Made by a program: the position numbers and the translations under genes
Source: Chrysoporthe austroafricana
Taxonomy: Eukaryota; Ascomycota; Sordariomycetes; Diaporthales; Cryphonectriaceae
Direction of reading: 5' to 3'
Assembly (NCBI GenBank): GCA_001051155.2
Contig: JYIP02000009.1
Location: 620,001-684,000 of the forward strand
DNA: 64,000 bases
Notes under the pieces: model-generated
The model's input: the letters and a program-made list of their open reading frames with translations, nothing else
What the model was told of the DNA's origin: nothing
Databases searched by the model: none
In this document: positions 1-10,520 of the stretch, piece by piece
How positions within the stretch are numbered: position 1 is the stretch's first letter
Layout: the number at the start of each line of letters is the position of its first letter

Positions 1-1572
1 GCTTCCTGGTGGGTTGTTTTGTCCAGGAGCTGCAGCTGCCCGGGTGGTCTGTCGTATAGCTGCGAACGGCATCTCAGCAGGACCGGTTGGCGGTTTCACT
101 CTGAGAAGTGGCACAAGCGCAGAAGGGGCGGGAGCGGGCAGCGGCTGCATACAATGCCCACCCTCGCTCGCGAGCACTGGTCCATGCCCAGTCATGGCTC
201 CGTCATCAAGGTGGACTATAAGACAGAATATTCATGCTTCGTCTAGACTAGAGTGGAAAATTGTCTGCCATTTAAAATGATGTGTCTCCCATTATCGATG
301 GTATGGTGGCGGTATGCCGTTGCGTTCTATCATTTTGCGTATGTAACCGAGCGGGACTCGGATTGGTCGCCTCGTGTAAGACACTGCCCCACGATAGAGT
401 TCGTCCCAACGGGAACACCACCAGCCTGCCCTGGCTCGCTTCTACATGGCCTCTTTCAGGGTCGAGACTTAGGGAGAGAACTAGGTCCGATCTCAGAACA
501 AGTGCAGAAGATCTCAGACTTGGGTTCTATGAACACACCGAGACCGCAGGCCGCCATCAGTAATGCTGTAGAATACTCGAGCACATCGGCTGTCAGAGTC
601 AATGCGCATCTCTCGATGATGGCATCCCTGCAGTCACCTGGTGAACCACCGGGAGAGTCAGAAGAGGTCATATCCAGATGTGCCAGCTTTTCTCGGCCTC
701 CGCAAGCATCGGTACCAGCCCGTGTCTCGACCCCGGCCTCAACTCCGTCTCAAGCTCTAGCTCGGTCACAGGACCAGTTGCCACCGGGTGTGTTTATGCG
801 ATCCCTGTCGCTGGCTCCAGATCAGGGCGATCTAAAGAGTAAACCATATGGCGGGAGCAAGCGACTACACCAGGTATGCATTGAAGTGGGCTCCAGGAAC
901 GTGCCAGAGTGGAGCTGTCAACCTCGCAACTAATGCTATCGCCATTTTCAGACAGGTAAGCTTTAACAACTTATTGTTCGTCACGAATACATCTATCGCC
1001 TCTGGAACTGTCCTCCTCTCCGTTGTTTATGTGTCCGCTCATTTGCCTGGGTGCCAATTGAATGAGGAGACAGCCGCGCCTTACCAGGCCACATTTTCCG
1101 GCATCCTCTTATGCTGACAAGCTTGGCTCGTCCTCCACCTTCTCAATCTCTATTCTAGCACCTCCTAACTGACATCTGAATGAGCAGATTCAGACTTTCA
1201 AGGTTAGGAATGGGTTCTGTATAATGAGTCTTAGTATACGAAGACGGCATGTTACATATTCACCAAGCATATGCTTCCTCTGTTGGTAGGGCTGCAGTGA
1301 ATAACCCAGGACGCATTGACTGACTGACGCTATAAGCGTGACCAAAGGCTAGGTCTGTCACCTGGGGTTGTTTGGCAGAGCGGTCGGTTAATCTGTCAGC
1401 TATATCTGTTCAGCGCTTGCCTGACCAGCCACTGAGCAACCTCACGGAGCTTCAGTTCGATTTCCCATGGCAGCGGAATCGCAAGCAACTTTTTTTTTAT
1501 TTTTTCCTTTCTTTCTATGCCTTTCCTCTCTCTCGCAACTCTCTCGCAACCATGGTTATCTCTAGCTCTACT
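1..1572. other. gene-free stretch
   Basis: I see no supportable gene here. Open frames on both strands are short and low in coding character. A 26-nt ATG-to-donor segment on the plus strand near 848-873 (ATG, then AG|GTATGC) could be a first exon, but I find no matching second exon. Confidence 0.4.
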
Positions 1573-2268
1573 TTAGACAAGGTTCCAACGGCCGCATCTC
1601 AATCTTGCTACGCTACACACCCTGGATCCTTCAACCTCTTTCTCGTGGTCTGCTACTTGGGCACGGCTCTTCTCGGCAGCCTCCCGAGCACTGCTGGCCT
1701 CGTTGCAGTCGAGCTTGGCCGAATTCAGTGATTCGGCCACGGTCTTGCTGCTGGCTGACGGTCTCTCCAAATTTCTTCTCTCGATATCCTCTTGTGCCTC
1801 GCGTAGGCTGGTCTGCGCCTTGGAAATGTTCAATTCCCTCTTTGCTTGTAATGGCACTTGGGCCTCAAGTTCGGGGTCCCTGGATTCGGCCTTTGACGGC
1901 CTCTCTTCGAACAACGCTTTTTTGGTTTCGAAGATTGCCGTGATGGACAACAGATCTATTCCTTTGTCTATAGCACAAGACTCTATGGTGTTGAGGTCCG
2001 ACCCTCTGGTTTGGACATTCGGCCTTCTGACCAAAGGCTCCGTTCCGTGTCTTTGGGCTTAGACTTAGAGTCAAGGGAATCCATGTTTGTCTCTTGTGCC
2101 GCCAACATGGACACTTGGTCATCGAGCTTTCATGTGAAAATGTCCAGTCTTGCCTGATCTGCCCGCATATCAGCTGTCTGCCTTCTGAGCGCAGACTTGA
2201 GCTCTGTATGCTCGCCCTTGTCTAGCAAAGCGGCTCAGACAGCGCTATCGAGCTCGGTTTAAATTTCG
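1573..2268 (-). pseudogene. decayed coiled-coil protein gene
   Basis: Read on the minus strand, this stretch encodes charged, helix-forming sequence rich in Glu, Lys, Ala, Gln and Arg, as in coiled-coil proteins. The frame is broken by stops. From about 2268 to 2040 one frame carries two TGA stops and then two TAG stops around otherwise good coiled-coil sequence (for example LKSALRRQTADMRADQARL). The helix-like sequence then continues in another frame down to 1573 (for example LREAQEDIERRNLERP), so at least one frameshift lies near 2030. The stops are of the kind made by C-to-T changes in CGA and CAG codons. I cannot name the parent protein; it could be a cytoskeletal-type coiled coil or part of a longer gene cut by the AT-rich block next to it. 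Confidence 0.5.
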
Positions 2269-2545
2269 ATCACTATTATGTTGTATATAAATAGAATTAG
2301 TTTGTGTACATTTATACTGATAAATGCACTTTAACACAACTCTTATATACACTCATCCTGTGATATTATTGAAATATATGTAAACAAACCTATATATTTA
2401 TTAACATATATAAACACGCTTCACTTAATTCGATTTGTGCACATTTCAGTTGACTTGTTATATTTTATATACAAGTGAAATCAACAAACATGTATATATT
2501 CTTTTCATATAATCCTTTTCATACATATATCGAAAACATTGCTCG
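2262..2545. other. AT-rich block
   Basis: An abrupt run of AT-rich sequence (many TATATA, TTTATA and ATTAAC words, very few G or C) starts directly beside the decayed coiled-coil gene. In filamentous ascomycetes such blocks are typical products of repeat-induced point mutation. I see no transposon domain left in it. Confidence 0.5.
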
Positions 2546-3201
2546 GCTCAGTAATCATACAATGGCCACTTTGAGCTATCTTGACCAGGCACATGGCGCT
2601 GCGTAAAGAGATACTACCTCTTATGTAGATGCAGGTGTGCAGAAATGAACCGGATGTCATAATTCATACGAGGCAATGTGCATCCAAAGTAGGCAACAAG
2701 AATTCTATGGATGTTTACAAAGACCTTTTACTGTGAGCATCGTAACAAGCACCTGTCCCAGACTTCTGTTCAATGATCGAACTACGGTAATGGCTATGAA
2801 ATCACTCGATAAACGCCTAGTGAATTCACCTGATGAATTCGCTATAAGAATATTAGGTGATTTCATTGCATGATTTCAGATTCGCTGTTGTGGAAGGCTA
2901 AGCCTATAGTACAGAGGGTAGGTTGTAGCTGTTCAAGGACAGAAGATCCAGCATAAAGGCGAGCACAGAATGCCCATTTTATACCCTTGCAATCGGCATT
3001 ATATCTGGCTTTTCCACAGTTGTGTATATATATTCCATAATCCATCAACTTGAATCCTTCACCTATCACGACAAACAGCAACTTCAACCTTGATTTGAGC
3101 TAGATTGCTCCCTCCGACTTTAAGTCATAACACACGCCAACACACGAACACATACACAAAACTATCCTCCCGCTGGGCCGAGCGCAGAAAAACCACTGAA
3201 G
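2546..3201. other. gene-free upstream region
   Basis: This lies between the AT-rich block and the orphan gene that starts at 3202. It contains only short open frames. The last 100 bases are CA-rich and run into the ATG, as fungal 5' leaders often do. Confidence 0.4.
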
Positions 3202-4512
3202 ATGGATCAAACAACAGGCGCCGAAAAATTGCATCAAGAGAAAAAGGCAGCCTTACTCGACAGCCTCAGCGCCTGGATAGACAAGGAGTTGGGCGAGACC
3301 ACAGAACGCGTGGAAAAGAAGTTCCCGAGCCTGACGGATGACGAATTCAACCGCCTCAGATACAAACCCTTCTATGACGATTATGGGATCTGGACAGAGG
3401 CCCTGGAAGACCAGTTGATGCAGGGCTGGGAAGATTTTCCCGAAAAGGATGAGTATCTGGATCGTAGCCCGCGGGAGCTATTCTTGTACAGATACGTCGC
3501 CAGATTCTTCGGCTGCCTACCCCCAGACATAGTTGGGGTGGCATTTCACCTTCAATTTCTCCGAGACCAGGATGGAATACGGAACAACGAAGAAGACCGT
3601 AGCGGCTTCGTCGAGACCTGGACTGAGGAGTTCTGCCAGCGCCTGCATGCCATCATAATGCACCCCCTCTTCGAAACTAGCCCATCGAAGATCGCCCTGG
3701 CCATCCAATACGCGGTCATATTCCGCACCGGTGACCGTCGCAAATGGAAGATGGGCAAACACGCCGACGTCTTCCTGAGTATGCTCCAGGACAGGATCGG
3801 CGCCAAGCAGGACGGAACCAAGCCGATCACAGAGCTGAGGAACTCAGCGGTCCGCTTGTACATGAGAGCATACGCCCCGGCGGAGCTTCCCCCCTGGGCA
3901 AAGCTTCTGGATGGTATCGAGAGACATCTCAGACCGGACCCGGGTCAGATCACTAACGCGGACGGTAACTTATGGAACCAACCATATGTCTGCCGCACAC
4001 GTGACCTGGAGGCCATCGAGAAGTCTCTGGACGATCTCCGACAGGCCGAAGTCGCCACACACCTCCCAGTTGAGGTGATGAACTTTCCCCTGTGGGGGCT
4101 CATGAGCGGGGGCGATCCTCCAGAGCATGACGGGCTGCTCAAAGACCTTGCCAAAGAGACAATGCTCCACGAAATCAGGCAGACCGTGATCGGTAAGATG
4201 TGCAAGATCAGGGGGCTAGACTACAAACAATACCTGGCGAATGTGCCCCCTCGGGTGGCGAGGCCAACTGGAGACTCGGAAACAGGTGAAGACGGCTCAG
4301 ACAGCGGGTCCGACTCAGACAGCGGGTCCGACTCAGACAGCGGGTCCGATTCAGACAGCGAGTCCGATTCAGACAGCGAGTCCGACTCAGACAGCGGGTC
4401 CGACTCAGACAGGGAGTCCGCGGGCGAAGACGGCTCAGACAGCGGGTCCGACTCAGACACCGAGGCCATGGTCCGATTTACGTTGGAATATATGCTTCGC
4501 GACCTTTTATGA
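3202..4512 (+). CDS. orphan protein with C-terminal Ser-Asp repeat tail
   Basis: This is a single open frame of 436 residues with no intron needed. Residues 1 to about 350 are a mixed, soluble, mostly helical sequence with many Trp, Phe, Asp and Glu and no signal peptide or membrane segment. Residues about 365-420 are an acidic tail of GSDSD units encoded by an 18-bp tandem repeat. After the tail comes a short hydrophobic end ([11 protein letters not shown]). I do not recognise the family. The long open frame and fungal-looking codon use support a real gene. ATG 3202 is the first good start and follows a CA-rich leader. The repeat tail could vary in length between strains. It is isolated, with decayed sequence on the left and the gene-poor island on the right. 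Confidence 0.75.
   Translation: MDQTTGAEKLHQEKKAALLDSLSAWIDKELGETTERVEKKFPSLTDDEFNRLRYKPFYDDYGIWTEALEDQLMQGWEDFPEKDEYLDRSPRELFLYRYVARFFGCLPPDIVGVAFHLQFLRDQDGIRNNEEDRSGFVETWTEEFCQRLHAIIMHPLFETSPSKIALAIQYAVIFRTGDRRKWKMGKHADVFLSMLQDRIGAKQDGTKPITELRNSAVRLYMRAYAPAELPPWAKLLDGIERHLRPDPGQITNADGNLWNQPYVCRTRDLEAIEKSLDDLRQAEVATHLPVEVMNFPLWGLMSGGDPPEHDGLLKDLAKETMLHEIRQTVIGKMCKIRGLDYKQYLANVPPRVARPTGDSETGEDGSDSGSDSDSGSDSDSGSDSDSESDSDSESDSDSGSDSDRESAGEDGSDSGSDSDTEAMVRFTLEYMLRDLL
4294..4461 (+). repeat. 18-bp coding tandem repeat (Ser-Asp)
   Basis: About eight imperfect copies of an 18-bp unit (core GACTCAGACAGCGGGTCC) encode the acidic tail of the orphan gene. Variants change GGG to GAG or CAC to CAT-type codons without breaking the frame. 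An interrupting segment (GEDGSD) separates the last copies. Confidence 0.9.
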
Positions 4513-4724
4513 GCGTCCAAGCTCGCCGCGGCCAGCTCAGCATACTCCTACACCCACGGGTGCCGGCTGCCAGAACCTGACGCGGCCAATCAGGCAGCTG
4601 ATGTGACCCGCGGAGCATGATCAATCCCGGCAACACGATACCGGAACCACCGGTCTTGGATCCTCTTATGACTCGCCTAATCTACTAGCTAGTAGTACCT
4701 AACAAGGGAAAAGGAAGACTTTTG

Positions 4725-4755
<31 letters not shown>

Positions 4756-4888
4756 AGAAAAAAAAAAAAATCAAAAAACCCGGATAATATGACAAAAAGG
4801 ACCCAGTAAAAATACAAAAAGAATTTCTAAATTTACCAAAAACAACGAGNGAACCACCGTGTCGTAAACATCAATAGACCGAACAAAA

Positions 4889-4960
<72 letters not shown>
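4725..4960. repeat. poly-A tracts flanking an ambiguous base
   Basis: An A run at 4725-4752, a second at about 4758-4770 and a third of about 71 A's at 4890-4960 enclose A-rich sequence with an N at 4850. Runs this long plus an N suggest a low-quality join or gap-fill in the assembly. A poly-A tail of an inserted retroelement is possible, but no reverse transcriptase or target-site duplication is visible. Confidence 0.8.
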
Positions 4961-4962
<2 letters not shown>

Positions 4963-5685
4963 TAGAAAATAGAAAACATTCAAAGTGCCGGATTATATGG
5001 CCCAATGGACCCCGTGTATGTATCAAGTGCATTTAGCAAATCATCACAACGACACGTCGTTTGTGGCCGAGTTAACGAGGAGAGGGGCTCTCCTGGCGTA
5101 TGAGCTGGCTCATCTGGGGTTAGTGAGCATCTGCCTCGTCATCAAGCGAGCCCGAATTAGGTGCCGGAGGCAGTAGCCCCAGCGGATCGTGAGCGCTAAG
5201 ACCTGGTCCATAATAATACAGGAGGCGTCGACGCGGGGGCTGGCTGCTCCGGGGACCGCAGAGAGTACGCTAGCTGGCTACGTTAAACGCCTGTATATAC
5301 GCATATGTCGTCAGATATGACCCGCAGCATGAGGAATCAGGATCGTGTCAGGGGTGCCCGACAGGCTCCTTCAGGTAGCAGTAAGAAATAGATTATCCAC
5401 GCTGCAGCTGCAAGCCCGAAGCTGCTAGTCCAGGTACGCAAGTGATCCCCCTGTCTTGTCTTCCCTGCGCCCTGCTGTCTTACCGTGCGTCACGAGACGC
5501 GCACTTAGCTCTGGTTTGTTCTCGACCCCTGCGGTTCCACCCGGCCCGCGCCGCCGTGTGCTAGCTAGGAGGAAGCTGTTCGTCCAGACCCCACAGCTCC
5601 CGCTCGAGTACCCGAGTACCATGGTATGTCCAGCCCCCGCAGCTCTTACTCGCGCATGGCGTGTTGTCACCGAACCCACACCGCA
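4961..5685. other. gene-free stretch
   Basis: Sequence between the poly-A block and small-gene copy A. I see no feature I can support. Confidence 0.4.
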
Positions 5686-6384
5686 TCACGTCTCCCGTGT
5701 ACCGCGTCCGGAAGGACGGCCTCGGCTCGTGAGCTGGCCGGCGAACTGCGCGCCGATGCCGAGGAGGAGGTCGTCGACCGGCTGGGGGCCGGCGCCGGCG
5801 ACTGTACCTCTCACGGCCAGGCAGCGGGGCGCCGTCGGGGCAGGCCCGGGCGACGCAATAGCCGGACCCCTTCCACTGTCCTGAGAGGCATGTCCGCTGG
5901 TGTGGACAGGAATGCCGGGAGGCGCAGCGGTGTTGGCAGGCGTAGGGGTGGGATGCTGAGCGTGGCCCTGCTGCGATCCTGTCTCCTGGTCGCCTCCGAT
6001 TGCGCTGCGGCTGGAGTATTAGACCCGGCTCTCCCCAAGAGGTGAGGCGTAGCGCCTAGTGGCGCTGCAGAGTGTCTGAAGATGGAGCTGCCGCTGGCGC
6101 CCACTGTTCCTCACCGGGGGATAGAGGCAGCGAAAGGAAATAGTTGTGTAAAGAGGAACCAGGTTACTCAGAGCCATCGCTCTCAGTGTAACAGCGGCTC
6201 CGCGGTATCGAATCTTGAAGACTAAAGCGAGCGCCGCATGGTCCCGGTTGCGAACGCGACGAGAACTTTCCCGACAAGGTGTAAAGAGCGCCTGAATTTA
6301 AACGGTGAAAGACGCAAATCGGATATGGAAAATGGAGTGAACATGCCTTGACGGAGCCGAACCCTGCAGTGCCCGGGCTGACAT
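5686..6384 (-). CDS. small hypervariable-family protein, copy A
   Basis: A two-exon minus-strand gene: exon 1 is 6384-6347 and exon 2 is 6010-5686, giving 120 residues. Exon 1 encodes MSARALQGSAPS and ends AG. The 336-nt intron ends in a CTAAT branch site and CCAG, and exon 2 begins with C, so the split codon is AGC (Ser), exactly as in copies B, C and D. The donor reads GC (AG|GCATGT) instead of GT, so this is either a GC-AG intron or a mutated donor. The middle is rich in Pro, Gly, Ala, Gln and Ser (for example HPTPTPANTAAPPG). Residues 95-104 carry the family motif LLGIGAQFAG, followed by a 16-residue tail. No signal peptide or membrane segment is seen. Function unknown. The match of exon phase, split codon and both conserved ends to the other copies is the evidence. 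Confidence 0.65.
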
Positions 6385-6860
6385 TTCTGTTGTGATCAAG
6401 TCCCTGAGTTAGGCAGGACGGCGAAGGGGTGCAGGCAGGTAGGAGTTGATAGGTAGCCTTGGGAAAAAAAACAGGCAACCGATGCGGAGAGCCTGGAATT
6501 GAGGCAGTAATCTAACGAGGGAGCGTCCCTGGGGCCAGGAAGACTTGAGGACTTGTTCAAGTTGATGTCGTGATCCGTGGGTAGTTTTCTTCATAATCTG
6601 CCTACGAGGGGGCCATATAGAACAGGTAGGTACTGTATCTTTAAGCTTGAAGTAAAGGTAAAGATAAAGAGTCTAAAGAGATGTAAGGATGATAGTGGTC
6701 GGATGAAGGGTCCTATACAAGATGTAAATATTCACTTTGTTAACTCGCTTAGATACTTGGTGAAGATGATCATTAGGGTTCTTACAGATAGTGCTACTTC
6801 ATTGGGCGTAAAGACCCTGTAGCGCCATGCAGCTGGCGTGATTGGGTTGCATGCTCCAAC

Positions 6861-6959
6861 ATATCCAACATATCCAACATATCCAACATATCCAACATAT
6901 CCAACATATCCAACATATCCAACATATCCAACATATCCAACATATCCAACATATCTAAC
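6861..6959. repeat. 9-bp minisatellite (ATATCCAAC)n
   Basis: Ten perfect copies of ATATCCAAC run from 6861 to 6950, followed by a variant ATATCTAAC. Two more perfect copies resume at 7100-7117 on the far side of the hairpin element, so the element sits inside the array. Confidence 0.95.
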
Positions 6960-6962
6960 ATA

Positions 6963-7068
6963 CCCGGACCCTTGTTTACAGCAAACCAGGGCTGTGGGCG
7001 CCTACACCCACACCAGGAGTACTATTAGGCACCCACAGCCCTGGTTTTGCTGTAAACAAGGGTCCGGG
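6963..7068. repeat. near-perfect inverted repeat (hairpin) inside the minisatellite
   Basis: The left arm 6963-7002 and right arm 7028-7068 are reverse complements over about 40 bases, with one mismatch and one extra T, around a 25-bp loop. The loop sequence with its edge (6996-7027) is repeated directly at 7066-7097 with two differences. The direct-inverted-direct arrangement resembles a small non-autonomous element or a fold-back duplication. Confidence 0.9.
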
Positions 7069-7136
7069 CGCCTACATCCACACCAGGAATACTATTAACA
7101 TATCCAACATATCCAACCATCCAATATGATCCAACG

Positions 7137-7149
7137 TAACCCTAACCCT
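7137..7149. repeat. telomere-like motif
   Basis: The sequence TAACCCTAACCCT is just over two units of the fungal telomere repeat (CCCTAA/TTAGGG), about 20 bp beyond the minisatellite. It is too short to be a chromosome end. Confidence 0.7.
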
Positions 7150-9202
7150 GTATTATGTAATGTTGGACCCGGGCTAAAGTGGTACATACTGAACCGGCTG
7201 TTCTCGGGACCTTTCCGATTCTAAGTCATAATACCAAGCACCCATCTCACCGAATGACATACCACGTATAACCATACTGATACAAGGACTAAATGGAGAA
7301 AAAAAGAAAGAAAGAAAGAAAGGAGAAGAGAAGGGAGAAGGCTAAAAAAAAAAAGCCGGTCATAGTCCGATTGATTCTACGTGGTTATGCAGCAAGCCGC
7401 ACCATAGGAACGTTAGATCCGGGCCGCAGGCAGCTAAGATGGTGAGCCCTAGCACCAACAGCACGCAGGTGCGGCCGCGGTCGCGCATTGCCCGAGTAAG
7501 CTCGGGCGATTACGCCTCCGATGCGCCCACTGGTGCTCCCTTGCGTCGCCGGGAGGGCGGCGCGGGAGTGTGTCCTTGACCTCCTGGCAGCGCCTGAGGG
7601 GGCCACATTCGGCGCAAGCAGGTTGCTGATGCGATGCTGATGAACGTGCAAGCCAGCTGCCGGGGTGCCGCAGCCCGCCCGCCTCGAGACATAGCATAGC
7701 TTCCATCCGGCGTCCTTTCCCACCCGTCTAGGAAATGGCTGCACGCCAGCAGGCCTCGGAGCCCGATACACCAGTTCCGATCAACTACAAATCGGGACTA
7801 CCACACGTCTGAACCACACCCGGGTTTCATTCCCAATTACGCGGCTCTAGCACGGCATGGAGATATCTTAATAATCAGGTGGGCTGAACTAGCTCCACTT
7901 TGACGGTTCTGAACCGCGAAAGTGGAGCCATGACGATATCTACTGGTAACAGGGGTTCTCAGCGCGCGGGGGCTAGTACCAAGCGCTGAGGACCCTGTCG
8001 CCGGCAAGACAAGCGCGCGGACCCGGTAAGCATAAGGACTCCTTGCAAAGGGGATAGTGATTGAATTGAAAACCTCAGATTCTGCCTCTATATACCTGGA
8101 CTCGATCACCATAAGGCTCGTTAATGATTAATAGCAGGCGGTGACTACTCTTCTATGAGCATTACAATTTCTTTTTTATTACCGAGGAACCAACGGGTCT
8201 AGGGAGACAGACGAGCTTATCGATGCAAAGACTGGATGCAACATGACTGAGTCCCAGAAGGTATCTGCGGTAATGATGGAGGAGCCCTAGCAGGGCTACT
8301 GAAAGATAATTTGCGTCGATAAGCTAGCGCAAGTGGAGTTCACTTCGGTGAAAGTGGCGAATGTTCGTCCACGAGAAATACGGAATGGAATCGAGCTTTC
8401 AGGGCCTCAATGTCAACGAACGCGGTCCTGCTAACCCAAGCGTCATACTATGTACCGCTGATAGCTACTGCAACATATAGGCGGGGGCCGGTTTGCACAA
8501 TGACTTGCACATGACCAGATTTCGGATGAAAGCAAGGTTGAACGTGTTGTTTACCGCGTACTTAGCTGGGGATGGGTCAGTGCGCGCGCGCCCGCTCGCG
8601 AAAAACAACCCTGAACCCCCCCCCCGCCGCGGGAGAACCGTGTAAGATGATTGGGTAGAAATTTCCCTAATAGCGTATAGAAGCCCTGAAAAGATGCGGC
8701 CGGACCCTAGGCCGTACGTATAACGCCCCAAGTCTAGTAAAACCAAAAACCAAACGATTCGTCGAAAACTGTGTGGCGCTGTATAAGGGAGTCCCTCTCC
8801 CCCCGCCACCGCCCGGGCTGCATAAGGACCAAAGTGGTTTTTCTTTGGAGCGTTTCGCAGGCCGGAACGCTGAGACCCAATACCGGTTGGCCCGCCCCGC
8901 CAACAGCACCGGCACCCCATTCTAAACCGAGCCCTCGTGGATATCCAAAGATACAAATGAAACCAAGAACCAAAAGAAAAAAAAATTGGACCTCCAGAAC
9001 GCCGGAATCCATTAATCCCTAGTGGGTTTCGGCGCCTAGACGACGTCGGCGCAGGCAGACCCCGGCGGCCCCAAGTGGTGGTGGTCAGCAAGTTGGGCTG
9101 CGGCGTTGCTGCTGCCGCTGCCGCTGCTGCTGCAGATCGACATCAGCGTCAGCACGCATCGCGCGGTTTGGAGGGGGGGGGCGGTTGGTACTGACAAGAA
9201 TC

Positions 9203-9983
9203 TCATTGGCCGTATCCGCGCCAGTAGCCGGGGCCGGCGGCGCCCGGCGGGTAGCCCTCGAACTGGGCGCCGATGCCGCGGAGGGCGTCGGCGCGGGCGC
9301 CGGGGGCCTGCGCCGGGGGCTGGCCGGTGGACGACGCCGCGTGTCCTCCGGCGCCGGAGCGCGGGCCGGCGACGCCGTTCACTGCGGCGGCGGGGCGGTG
9401 CTGGGCGCCGTGCGCGTGGGGGGTGCGCCAGGTCGCGCTGGGGTTGTACTCGCTGTTGGGGGGGGGGCAATCAACTCGACCGCATCAGCCACGGCTCTAA
9501 GCGCAGGGGGGAGGGCGACTGGCGACCCAGTCTTGAGAGACGACGAAGGACTACAGGACAGCTTGGGGAAAAAAAAAATTGTTGGTCGAGAGAAGTCTGC
9601 GTCAAGCCGCTGCGAGCCAAGAGCACAGTCAAGGTGGGGATGCAGGTAGAGAAAGAGGATCACGGTCCGAGCAGCCATGATGCTCGAGGGCATGGGACAC
9701 GGACGCACCTATCTGGAGAAGGGACAGGCCAGAGGGTACGCGTCCCGTCCAAGGTCCGCGGAGCATACAGGTCACCCAGCTTTGCAGTAGAAAGAAAGAC
9801 GGGGCCCCAGCACAAGGAAAGCCGGTTTACACAGATCACAGGAAAAAAATCATCCTCATGAGAGAGAGAGAGACAGCCCCGACGTGGGGGGAGGGGGGCG
9901 CAATGCACCGAAGGGGGGCAGACTGAAGAACGAACACAAGTATACCTCGTCGCGGTGGAACCTTGCTCCGCCTGGGTAGACAT
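9203..9983 (-). CDS. small hypervariable-family protein, copy B
   Basis: A two-exon minus-strand gene: exon 1 is 9983-9946 and exon 2 is 9452-9203, giving 95 residues. Exon 1 encodes MSTQAEQGSTAT and ends AG|GTATAC. The 493-nt intron contains a CT microsatellite and ends in a CTGAT branch site, a C-run and AACAG. Exon 2 starts with C, completing an AGC serine. The middle is rich in Gly, Ala, Pro and His. Residues 69-79 are the family motif ALRGIGAQFEG, followed by a 16-residue Gly/Tyr/Pro tail (YPPGAAGPGYWRGYGQ). No signal peptide or membrane segment is seen. Exon lengths sum to 288 nt, a multiple of three. Exon 1, intron phase, split codon and motif all recur in copies A, C and D, which makes chance unlikely. 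Function unknown. Confidence 0.75.
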
Positions 9984-10490
9984 GCTGCCTGCGACGCCTG
10001 GCTTTTAGAAAGACAACAGCGGACGCGTGCCGATAAGGGACCGTAGTAGTTCGGGACGAGACCGACGCGTCTCAGGAGGGCACAATGGCGTAGGATGTGG
10101 TTTGGGGGGGGGGGCGATCGATCGTGTGCCAACGTGGCTGCTGAGGGACAAGGGGGGGGGGAATAAGTAGATAATGAATGATTGCGGGCGGGCGTGCGAT
10201 GATGCGCGGCAGCTGGAGAAAATACCAGTATCATGGCTGGGGCAGTCGCTCGGTTTATATAGTCGGACTGGAAGGAGAGGTGTCAACGCGCGCGCCGTTG
10301 TATCTTGCACCTACAAGGCTGAGACAGCGCGATCCGTCTCGACCCCCCCAGAGCCCAAGTAGTATCGAGTACCTGCGGCATTAGGAGATCACCGGTCAGG
10401 CCAGTCAGGCAGAAATGGGACACGCCCACACCCACACCCGCGTGCAGCCAGCGCTCGGATCGCCAGCGAGGCCAGGAGGGCTGGGCTACT

Positions 10491-10520
10491 TGACCGGCTG
10501 ACCGGCTGACCGGCTGACCG
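10491..10520. repeat. 8-bp tandem repeat (TGACCGGC)n
   Basis: Just under four tandem copies of TGACCGGC in non-coding GC-rich sequence. Confidence 0.9.

Larger units (their letters stand above)
6385..9202. other. gene-free stretch with minisatellite and hairpin
   Basis: There is no supportable gene. The interval contains the 9-bp minisatellite, the hairpin element and the telomere-like motif listed separately, and a GAAA-type microsatellite at about 7299-7322. Short GC-rich open frames at 7385-7771 and 8465-9091 (minus) look like chance frames. Confidence 0.4.

Noticed and set aside
1368..1465. tRNA-like words (TTTGGCAGAGCGGTC, then AGTTCGATTTCC) on the plus strand
   Set aside because: The two ends do not pair into an acceptor stem and the anticodon arm is absent.
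8465..9091. 208-codon minus-strand open frame in the island
   Set aside because: Composition is GC-driven, no motif is present, and overlapping frames on both strands are equally open.
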